NCBI GenBank assembly: GCA_026193675.1
Contig: JAPHSO010000255.1
Span: 1 to 7,234 of the forward strand
From: Gammaproteobacteria bacterium
GTDB taxonomy: Bacteria; Pseudomonadota; Gammaproteobacteria; Thiohalomonadales; Thiohalomonadaceae
DNA: 7,234 nucleotides
Direction: 5' to 3'
The stretch's first letter is position 1, and each line of letters begins with the position of its first letter. The translations under genes were made by a program, and so were the position numbers. Of the stretch, positions 1-5,545 are shown piece by piece. The notes beneath the pieces are model-generated. The model had not been told where the DNA came from. It saw only the letters and a program-made list of their open reading frames with translations, and did not search any database.

Positions 1-262
1 CCTCTTTGGCCAGGATTTTAAGCGTATTGACAGGGCTGTGACGCCCACGACGTCCCAACATCACCTCAGCCATCATGATCGGCAGACCTATGAGTACGAT
101 AGAGAGAAGATAGATCAGTACAAAGGCACCACCGCCATTCTCACCGGCGATATAGGGAAACTTCCAGATATTACCCAGCCCGATGGCAGAGCCGGTAGCG
201 GCCAGCACAAAAGTCCAGCGCCCCGACCAGAATCCGTGCAGCGACGTACGTTCACCACTCAC
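1..262 (-). CDS. Sodium-dependent transporter, SNF/NSS family (N-terminal part, cut by window edge)
   Basis: This is the first 87 residues of an inner-membrane sodium-coupled solute symporter. The rest lies beyond the left edge. The sequence shows the family's N-terminal signature: FWSGRWTFVLAATGSAIGLG (residues 11-30), then NIWKFPYIAGENGGGAF and a hydrophobic segment LIYLLSIVLIGLPIMMAEVM. In NSS/LeuT-type transporters the unwound first helix, with its GSAIGLGN(I/V)W(K/R)FPY motif, forms part of the sodium and substrate site, and it is intact here. The start is GTG at 262-260. It is supported by AGGA at 274-271 on the same strand, 8 nt upstream, and no better in-frame start lies nearby. The substrate (amino acid or similar) cannot be told from this fragment. 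The gene is divergent from smpB with about 110 bp between the start codons. Confidence 0.9.
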   Translation of the reverse strand, partial: MSGERTSLHGFWSGRWTFVLAATGSAIGLGNIWKFPYIAGENGGGAFVLIYLLSIVLIGLPIMMAEVMLGRRGRHSPVNTLKILAKE

Positions 263-270
263 AGAGAATT

Positions 271-274
271 TCCT
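271..274 (-). promoter_or_regulatory. Ribosome binding site deciding the GTG start of the transporter
   Basis: Read on the minus strand, AGGA lies 8 nt upstream of the GTG at 262-260. It is the only Shine-Dalgarno-like motif near the N-terminus and supports GTG as the start. Confidence 0.6.
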
Positions 275-360
275 GAAAATAACTCATTTTTTTATCTTAA
301 CAACAGTGACAAATGAACAACAGCACTCAATCATACCTATTATCCGAGGATGTAGATCCC

Positions 361-366
361 TATAAT
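361..366 (+). promoter_or_regulatory. -10 box of a probable smpB promoter
   Basis: A perfect TATAAT is followed by a GC-rich discriminator (GCGC). Transcription would be expected to start about 7 nt after the hexamer, at position 373, which is the A of the smpB ATG. No good -35 hexamer is seen at 16-18 nt spacing (the 17-nt position reads TATTAT), so the promoter is tentative. If it is used, the mRNA would be leaderless. Confidence 0.45.
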
Positions 367-372
367 GCGCAC

Positions 373-858
373 ATGGCAAAAAAGAATAAAAAAGCGAAAG
401 GTAAGAGCGGCTCCAGCACCATTGCTCAGAACAAGAAGGCGCGGTTTGACTATTTCATAGAGGATAACTACGAAGCCGGTATAGTTCTGCAGGGGTGGGA
501 GGTTAAAAGCCTGCGCGCAGGAAAAGTACAGCTGGTTGATAGTTACGTCATCATTAAAAATGGTGAGGCGTGGCTTCTGGGTGCTCACATAACCCCCCTT
601 CTCAGCGCCTCAACCCACGTCAACCCCGATCCAACCCGATCACGCAAGTTACTTCTGCATGATTATGAGATCAGTAAATTGATAGGCGCCATCGAACAGA
701 AGGGCTATACCTTGATCGCCCTCGCCCTCTACTGGAGCAAAGGCAAGGTTAAGGTCGATATTGGTACTGCTAAAGGTAAGCAGAGCCACGATAAACGGGC
801 AGTTGAGAAAGATCGTGACTGGGCTCGTGAGAAGCACCGCGTCTTGAAAAACGGATAG
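373..858 (+). CDS. smpB: SsrA-binding protein SmpB
   Basis: SmpB binds the tRNA-like domain of tmRNA and takes it to stalled ribosomes, where its C-terminal tail probes the empty mRNA channel. From ATG 373 the product has 161 residues, the usual length. Visible hallmarks are a lysine-rich start (MAKKNKKAKG), NKKARFDYFIED (20-31), LQGWEVKSLRAGK (39-51), the DPTRSRKLLLH block (86-96), ALYWSKGKVKV (118-128) and the basic tail GTAKGKQSHDKR (131-142) with DRDWAREKHRVLKNG to the end. The frame is open back to ATG 313, adding 20 residues. That extension is not part of the family and has no Shine-Dalgarno, so I chose 373. ATG 373 also lacks a well-placed Shine-Dalgarno: GAGGA at 346-350 is 22 nt away. 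The gene lies 59 nt upstream of ssrA, its functional partner. Confidence 0.95.
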   Translation: MAKKNKKAKGKSGSSTIAQNKKARFDYFIEDNYEAGIVLQGWEVKSLRAGKVQLVDSYVIIKNGEAWLLGAHITPLLSASTHVNPDPTRSRKLLLHDYEISKLIGAIEQKGYTLIALALYWSKGKVKVDIGTAKGKQSHDKRAVEKDRDWAREKHRVLKNG

Positions 859-881
859 TCACCCCAAACTGATAACTAAGC

Positions 882-887
882 TATAAT
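882..887 (+). promoter_or_regulatory. -10 box of the ssrA promoter
   Basis: A perfect TATAAT is followed by the GC-rich discriminator AGGCGC, a pattern common at stable-RNA promoters. The predicted start is about 894, giving a leader of roughly 24 nt before the mature tmRNA end at 918. The -35 region at 17-nt spacing (859-864, TCACCC) is poor, so an activator or an unusual spacing may be involved. Confidence 0.6.
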
Positions 888-893
888 AGGCGC

Positions 894-910
894 AGAGTTT
901 AAAAAACTCT
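894..910 (+). other. Leader hairpin in the pre-tmRNA
   Basis: A perfect inverted repeat, AGAGTTT-AAA-AAACTCT, has a 7-bp stem and a 3-nt loop. It begins exactly at the predicted transcription start and ends 7 nt before the mature tmRNA 5' end. It lies in the segment that RNase P should remove. It is too AT-rich and lacks the T-run needed to be a convincing smpB terminator. Confidence 0.45.
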
Positions 911-917
911 TATCTAA

Positions 918-1287
918 GGGGACGACATGGCTTCGACGTGGATTACAAAACCTTAGGTGCATGCCGAGGGGCTGAGTACCTCGTAAAACGCATCAGCAAA
1001 CAACTTAGTTGCCAACGACGACAACTACGCCCTAGCAGCTTAGGCCGCTAGCTTCTGACCAGAGCCGTGTCTGTGCGTCTGGGCTCTTCGGAGCACTCAG
1101 GAGTCATCTCTCACAGAATCGCGGTGGAGCTTGTTCGGGGCCGAATCGCTAAAACTTACCGAGCTCGCTGTTGGCCTGCCCTGCCCGCCGGGTATCCAAC
1201 GGTTAAACCTTAATAGACTGGGATAAGCATGTAGAACCGAAGGCAGAGGATTTGCGGACGCGGGTTCGATTCCCGCCGTCTCCACCA
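918..1287 (+). ncRNA. ssrA: Transfer-messenger RNA (tmRNA)
   Basis: tmRNA rescues stalled ribosomes: it acts first as alanyl-tRNA, then as a short mRNA encoding a degradation tag. The 370-nt gene starts with GGGGACG (918-924), which pairs with CGTCTCC (1277-1283, one G-U) to form the acceptor stem, followed by A and an encoded CCA (1285-1287). The T arm is GCGGG-TTCGATT-CCCGC just upstream. The 5' GGCTTCGACG block is typical. Pseudoknot PK1 can be drawn: CGAGG (965-969) with CCTCG (979-983), and GCTGA (971-975) with TCAGC (993-997). The tag frame lies in the middle at 1011-1043. It is the standard one-piece form and sits directly after smpB. The reverse strand has a 104-codon open frame here, which is an artefact. 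Confidence 0.97.
1011..1043 (+). other. tmRNA tag-peptide reading frame (ANDDNYALAA)
   Basis: The resume codon GCC is preceded by TTAGTT, matching the usual purine-and-U context upstream of the tag. The frame reads A-N-D-D-N-Y-A-L-A-A and ends at TAG (1041-1043). The C-terminal ALAA is the recognition signal for ClpXP-type proteolysis. It has Asp where the E. coli tag has Glu at position 4, as I recall for Pseudomonas and some other gammaproteobacteria. Confidence 0.95.
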
Positions 1288-1297
1288 AATCATAAAA

Positions 1298-1324
1298 GGC
1301 CACCCATCTGGGTGGCCTTTTTTT
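1298..1324 (+). terminator. Rho-independent terminator of ssrA
   Basis: A perfect 8-bp GC-rich stem, GGCCACCC / GGGTGGCC, encloses the tetraloop ATCT and is followed by seven T. The A-run before the stem can extend the pairing with the T-run. It starts 10 nt after the CCA end of tmRNA, so transcription stops here before the peroxidase cluster. Confidence 0.95.
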
Positions 1325-1439
1325 ATTTGTGTTTAGCGGTGTGGATGTGAATTCGCATTCGGATGTAGCCCTGCTGCGAAGTCTGCGGATGAACGAGATC
1401 TGAATATTCATACTTTATATTTCAATTAGTTAGCGTTCA

Positions 1440-1453
1440 CTGATATATATCAT
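1440..1453 (+). promoter_or_regulatory. FNR/Anr-type binding site upstream of the peroxidase gene
   Basis: CTGATATATATCAT matches the FNR consensus TTGAT-N4-ATCAA at 8 of 10 defined positions, with the symmetric core TGAT-N4-ATCA intact. Its centre lies between 1446 and 1447, exactly 41.5 bp upstream of the start predicted from the TAAAAT hexamer. That is the classic class II activating position. Cytochrome c peroxidase genes in Pseudomonas and E. coli are known FNR/Anr targets. The related regulator DNR would recognise a similar sequence. Confidence 0.6.
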
Positions 1454-1475
1454 GGTGATGGGACTGGCTCGAGGG

Positions 1476-1481
1476 TAAAAT
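1476..1481 (+). promoter_or_regulatory. -10 box of the peroxidase/c-di-GMP operon promoter
   Basis: TAAAAT differs from TATAAT at one position. Expected initiation is near 1488, the A of the start codon. No -35 hexamer is recognisable at the usual spacing, as expected for an activator-dependent class II promoter whose activator site covers that position. The 1325-1487 gap otherwise holds only a 10-bp palindrome at 1401-1410 and no credible gene. Confidence 0.45.
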
Positions 1482-1487
1482 CAAAAG

Positions 1488-2510
1488 ATGCGCTATCGAT
1501 ACCACTTCATGATTGTGGGTCTGTTGGTGGTGTTGGCGACTGTCTATCTTGCATCAAATCGTCAGATGCACGATACCAGTAAGGAGATTCTGCCGGCATC
1601 TGTGGAGGTATTTAAGGGATTTAATGCTGAACAGATCCAGCCATTGCCATCAGAATCCAATCTGCCTGAAGATAAGATCACTCTGGGTAATCTGCTCTTT
1701 CATGATCCACGACTCTCGCAAGATAACACCATCTCCTGTGCTAGCTGCCATGACCTCTCTAAAGGTGGTACTGACAGATCCCCCTCTTCGGTAGGAATGG
1801 GGGGAAGTGTCGGTAATGTTAATGCCCCCACAGTCTTCAACAGCGGTTTCAATTTTGTACAGTTCTGGGATGGACGAGCGGGTACTCTTGAAGAGCAGGC
1901 TTCAGGCCCTGTTCACAATCCAATTGAGATGGGTTCTAACTGGAATGAGGTGCTTCTCAAACTCCGAGCAGACGATAAATACCAACTCACCTTTGGACAA
2001 ATCTATTCAGATGGCATCACCTCAGAAAATATTGTTGATGCCATCGCAACATTTGAGCGCTCACTGGTCACCCCAAACTCAGCCTTTGATCGCTTTTTAC
2101 TGGGAGATGATAGCGCCCTGACTCAGGAGCAGCAGGAGGGCTTCCAGCGTTTCAAGGATTATGGCTGCATCAGCTGTCATCAAGGGATTAATATGGGTGG
2201 CAACATGTTTCAGCGCTTTGGTGTTGTTGAGGGATATTTTGAGGGCAAGACATTAACCAAAGCCGATCTGGGACGCTTTAATGTGACCGGCCTGGAGGAG
2301 GATATGCATGTTTTCAAAGTGCCTAGCCTGCGCAATATCGCTGTGACCGCACCATATCTTCATAATGGCTCAGCCAAAACACTAAACGACGTCATTATTA
2401 TCATGGGGCGCTACCAGCTGGGACGCAAACTATCGACTGAAGATCTGAAGTTAATCAAATCATTTCTTCAGAGTCTGACAGGTGAATGGCAGGGAAAAAC
2501 ACTGCAGTGA
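1488..2510 (+). CDS. Diheme cytochrome c peroxidase, membrane-anchored (CcpA/MauG family)
   Basis: This enzyme should reduce hydrogen peroxide to water in the periplasm with electrons from small c-type cytochromes or quinol-linked donors. The 340-residue product has an N-terminal membrane segment (about 8-22) after a basic MRYRYHF start, serving as signal anchor or signal peptide. Two heme c motifs follow, CASCH (84-88) and CISCH (227-231). Family landmarks are LGNLLFHDPRLS (67-78), NAPTVFN (112-118), FWDGRAGTLEEQ (126-137, including Trp127 and Glu136), VPSLRNIAVTAPYLHNG (278-294) and Met306, in the place of the distal Met ligand of the high-potential heme. The position 16 residues after His88, occupied by a His ligand in the Pseudomonas enzyme, is Met104. 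GAGGG lies 12 nt before the ATG, which is rather far. The end overlaps the next gene. Confidence 0.93.
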   Translation: MRYRYHFMIVGLLVVLATVYLASNRQMHDTSKEILPASVEVFKGFNAEQIQPLPSESNLPEDKITLGNLLFHDPRLSQDNTISCASCHDLSKGGTDRSPSSVGMGGSVGNVNAPTVFNSGFNFVQFWDGRAGTLEEQASGPVHNPIEMGSNWNEVLLKLRADDKYQLTFGQIYSDGITSENIVDAIATFERSLVTPNSAFDRFLLGDDSALTQEQQEGFQRFKDYGCISCHQGINMGGNMFQRFGVVEGYFEGKTLTKADLGRFNVTGLEEDMHVFKVPSLRNIAVTAPYLHNGSAKTLNDVIIIMGRYQLGRKLSTEDLKLIKSFLQSLTGEWQGKTLQ

Positions 2511-5500
2511 GTGAGCTCAATGACAATATTCGTTTTCATATCACCTCTCGCCGATGGTTGCTCCAGGTGGGCGCTATCGTGGTTGGGGCATTAATACTAT
2601 TAAGCTGGTTGTATATTAAGGCTGAGGCGGTATCACCACTGGAATTTATCAGCTACACCCAACAGTTACGTACGTTACGCGAAGCAAATGCCCAACTTGA
2701 TGGCGAAGTGTTAGCCGCTCGAATGGAGCTTTCTCGAAACTATGATGCATTGACCGCCTACACCCAAAAGACGGTATCCACTGGAGCGGCTATAACCACA
2801 CCATCAAAATTTCTATTAGAAGCAGATCGGATAGAGATAGAGGGCCGTGCCAATATTTTAAATGAGACCCTAAAAAGCAAAGCTCGACTGGTTGATATCT
2901 TTAAGCGCCACAATGCAATTTTGCGCAATTCATTAAGCTTCTATCAGCGAAGTGCCGATGACTTCTTGGACACCTCACCCAAGCCAACGCTTGCATTTCG
3001 TCTTGAAAGTTATGTTAGACACATGATGTTCTTTGTTAGAACTCCAGACCAGAAGCATCGTGATATGTTGCGCGAAGCACAGCATAAGCTCTCTTTAATC
3101 CAAATTGAACCATCCGATCGACCTACCATCGACAATCTGGTTTTACATGGAGAGTTAATCAAAACTTACATTTCGAAAGTTGAGCAGCAGATGCGTAAAA
3201 TCTTGCGCCTACCTGTCTCTCAGCAGCAGGATAAGTTAGCAACCATCTACTCGAATGGTCACACCAATGCGCAGAGGGTTGCACAGCAGTACCGTAATCT
3301 TCTCTATCTTATTGCGGTGCTACTGACGGCCTACCTCGCATATACATTTATTCGCCTGGAGATAACCAGGCGCTCTCTTGCTAAAGCTCACAGCGAAGTC
3401 ACTGAACGATATCTTGCTCAAAAGCGGGCTGAAGAACTTTTACGACTGCACGACACCGCTTTTAATAGTGCACATGAAGGGATAACACTGACCGATGCCG
3501 ATGGCACAATTATGGCGGTTAACCCTGCCTTTAGCCGCATTACCGGATATGAGCGTGACGAGGTTATTGGTCGCAATCCAAGAGTATTAAAGTCAGGCCG
3601 CCACGATGATGAGTTCTACAAAGCAATGTGGAAAAGCATTGTTGATACCGGTAATTGGCGTGGAGAGATATGGAACCGCAATAAATTTGGCGAGGTATAC
3701 CCAGAGCTTCTTTCGATTACCACTGTAAGCAATGCAGAAAATGAGGTGACTAATTATGTCGCTGTCTTTGCCGACATTAGTCGTCAGAAAGAGCAGGAAC
3801 ACCAGCTACGTCAAATGGCATACTATGATGCACTAACCGACCTGCCCAATCGAGTATTACTGACTGACCGGATGATTCAGTCTATGTCTCAAACAGTTCG
3901 CAGCAATAGTGTTATGGCCGTCTGTTATCTCGACCTTGATGGATTTAAACCGATAAATGACACCTATGGTCATGAGGCGGGAGACCGTCTTCTGATTGAA
4001 GTGGCAAACCGCTTTAAAGATGCTCTGCGTGGTGGTGATACTGTTGCCCGTCTTGGTGGAGACGAATTCGTCTTTTTGATCCTGGGACTGGAAAGCAATG
4101 AGGAGTACGAGCAGGCAGTTAATCGCCTGATGAATGGTATTGCTCAACAAATCACTGTAAACGGTAATCCAATGACCATATCAGCTAGCATTGGCGTTAC
4201 GCTCTACCCACATGATAATAGCGATGCTGACACCCTACTTCGTCATGCCGATCAAGCGATGTATCAAGCCAAGCAGAAAGGTAAGGACTGCTTCCATCTG
4301 TTTGATCCTGAGCAGGACAATCTGGCACGAAGCCACCATGAGCGAATATCACGACTCGAGAGTGCTCTTAATGCTGGTGAGTTGATTCTCTACTACCAAC
4401 CCAAAGTTGATATGCGACAGGGAGAGGTCATCGGCCTTGAGGCACTGATCCGCTGGCAACACCCTGAACGTGGCCTGGTTCCACCACTGGAATTTTTACC
4501 CGCCATTGAGGAGCACAAACTCATTGTTCAAATTGGTAAGTGGGTAATCAACACCGCACTAACCCATTTAGAGATTTGGCAATCTCAAGGGCTGGATATT
4601 ACGGTTAGCGTTAATGTTGCCAGTCGTCAATTACAATGTCCCAATTTTGTTGAGGATCTCAAAAATGCCTTGGCAAGCCATCCCACAATCGATGCATCAA
4701 AACTGGAGCTGGAAGTTTTAGAAACTGCAGCGCTTGAAGATATTGTTAGCGTTTCCCAAATTATCGAAGATTGCCGGGAGTTTGGCATTTCGTTTGCGTT
4801 GGATGATTTTGGAACGGGCTACTCATCACTCACTTATCTTAAGCGTCTACCGGCCTCAACACTCAAGATCGACCAGTCATTTGTACGAGATATGTTAAAA
4901 GATCCAGAAAATCTGGCTATTGTGCAAGGCATTTTGGGATTGACGACCGCCTTCCAGCGCAATGCGATTGCCGAAGGTGTAGAGAGCATCGATCATGGCA
5001 GGATGCTGATGCAGCTAGGTTGTGACTTTGCTCAAGGTTATGGCATTGCCAGACCAATGCCATTTGACGATGTACTGGAATGGATTAATAGTTGGCAACC
5101 GGATCCGGAATGGCAATCGATTAGCAATCTATACTGGGAAGATGCCGACTACCCAATGCTATCGGCCGAGGTGGAGCACCAGCGCTGGATCACTCTACTG
5201 ATTCACTCAGTAAACAGTGGACAGCCAGTTATCCACAAAAATGTGTCGAATCATCATAAATGCCGATTTGGTCAATGGTTCTATAGTAATGGTAACCAAC
5301 GTTATGGAGATACACCAAGCTTCCAGCAAATTGAGGTACCTCATGAACGGGTTCACAAAATTGCCGGAGAGATTGATCGTTACTGCCGTGATGGACAGAT
5401 AAGTCAAGCCAAAGAGTTGATCCCGGAGCTTCTGGCTCAACGTGATAAGATATTGAAGTCATTAAAGGAGCTTAGTATGGCTGTCGCATCAAACCACTCT

Positions 5501-5545
5501 TTTCCCAGTAATAAGAGTAAACCATCTCAATCGAAGGATGCCTGA
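2486..5545 (+). CDS. Membrane DAHL-like/PAS/GGDEF/EAL/CZB c-di-GMP cyclase-phosphodiesterase
   Basis: This 1019-residue inner-membrane protein can probably both make and break c-di-GMP. Order of parts: membrane helix (about 27-45); an all-helical periplasmic sensor (about 46-270) resembling the DAHL family, tentatively; membrane helix (271-290); coil; PAS (about 318-436); GGDEF (about 440-605); EAL (about 618-872); CZB (about 893-995). The cyclase motif GGDEF (524-528) is intact, with Asp483 and an RxxD inhibitory site (Arg515, Asp518). EAL residues are present: Glu652, Asn710, Glu743, Glu746, Asp773-Asp774, Lys794, Glu830 and Gln850. The CZB zinc ligands should be His898, Cys926, His953 and His957, the last three within HKCRFGQW and HERVH contexts. 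ATG 2486 overlaps the peroxidase gene by 25 bp. An alternative is GTG 2507, which overlaps its TGA and has AGGGA 11 nt upstream. The stop overlaps the next ATG by one base. Confidence 0.95.
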   Translation: MAGKNTAVSELNDNIRFHITSRRWLLQVGAIVVGALILLSWLYIKAEAVSPLEFISYTQQLRTLREANAQLDGEVLAARMELSRNYDALTAYTQKTVSTGAAITTPSKFLLEADRIEIEGRANILNETLKSKARLVDIFKRHNAILRNSLSFYQRSADDFLDTSPKPTLAFRLESYVRHMMFFVRTPDQKHRDMLREAQHKLSLIQIEPSDRPTIDNLVLHGELIKTYISKVEQQMRKILRLPVSQQQDKLATIYSNGHTNAQRVAQQYRNLLYLIAVLLTAYLAYTFIRLEITRRSLAKAHSEVTERYLAQKRAEELLRLHDTAFNSAHEGITLTDADGTIMAVNPAFSRITGYERDEVIGRNPRVLKSGRHDDEFYKAMWKSIVDTGNWRGEIWNRNKFGEVYPELLSITTVSNAENEVTNYVAVFADISRQKEQEHQLRQMAYYDALTDLPNRVLLTDRMIQSMSQTVRSNSVMAVCYLDLDGFKPINDTYGHEAGDRLLIEVANRFKDALRGGDTVARLGGDEFVFLILGLESNEEYEQAVNRLMNGIAQQITVNGNPMTISASIGVTLYPHDNSDADTLLRHADQAMYQAKQKGKDCFHLFDPEQDNLARSHHERISRLESALNAGELILYYQPKVDMRQGEVIGLEALIRWQHPERGLVPPLEFLPAIEEHKLIVQIGKWVINTALTHLEIWQSQGLDITVSVNVASRQLQCPNFVEDLKNALASHPTIDASKLELEVLETAALEDIVSVSQIIEDCREFGISFALDDFGTGYSSLTYLKRLPASTLKIDQSFVRDMLKDPENLAIVQGILGLTTAFQRNAIAEGVESIDHGRMLMQLGCDFAQGYGIARPMPFDDVLEWINSWQPDPEWQSISNLYWEDADYPMLSAEVEHQRWITLLIHSVNSGQPVIHKNVSNHHKCRFGQWFYSNGNQRYGDTPSFQQIEVPHERVHKIAGEIDRYCRDGQISQAKELIPELLAQRDKILKSLKELSMAVASNHSFPSNKSKPSQSKDA
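5533..5538 (+). promoter_or_regulatory. Ribosome binding site of the tandem-receiver gene
   Basis: GAAGGA lies inside the end of the upstream gene, 6 nt before ATG 5545. With the TGATG stop/start overlap it supports this start and translational coupling. Confidence 0.65.

Noticed and set aside
276..303. A minus-strand promoter for the transporter gene (TTGTTA, 16 bp, TATTTT)
   Set aside because: The implied start near 269 would leave out the AGGA ribosome binding site at 274-271, so the fit is not credible.
313..372. A 20-residue N-terminal extension of SmpB from ATG 313
   Set aside because: The extension has no family counterpart and no Shine-Dalgarno. The lysine-rich SmpB start at 373 gives the usual length.
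844..887. TTGAAA at 844-849 as the -35 of the ssrA promoter
   Set aside because: The spacing to TATAAT is 32 bp, far outside the workable range.
1255..1287. The ssrA 3' end as an occupied integration site for a genomic island
   Set aside because: There is no integrase and no second copy of the 3' end in the window. A normal terminator follows at once.
1097..1411. A 104-codon reverse-strand frame containing ETAGIEPASA
   Set aside because: It lies antisense to the 3' half of tmRNA and its terminator. This peptide is a known false annotation that arises from the reverse strand of tRNA-like sequences.
1452..1478. Short frame MVMGLARG upstream of the peroxidase gene as a leader peptide
   Set aside because: It overlaps the FNR-type palindrome, has no ribosome binding site, and would lie upstream of the predicted transcription start.
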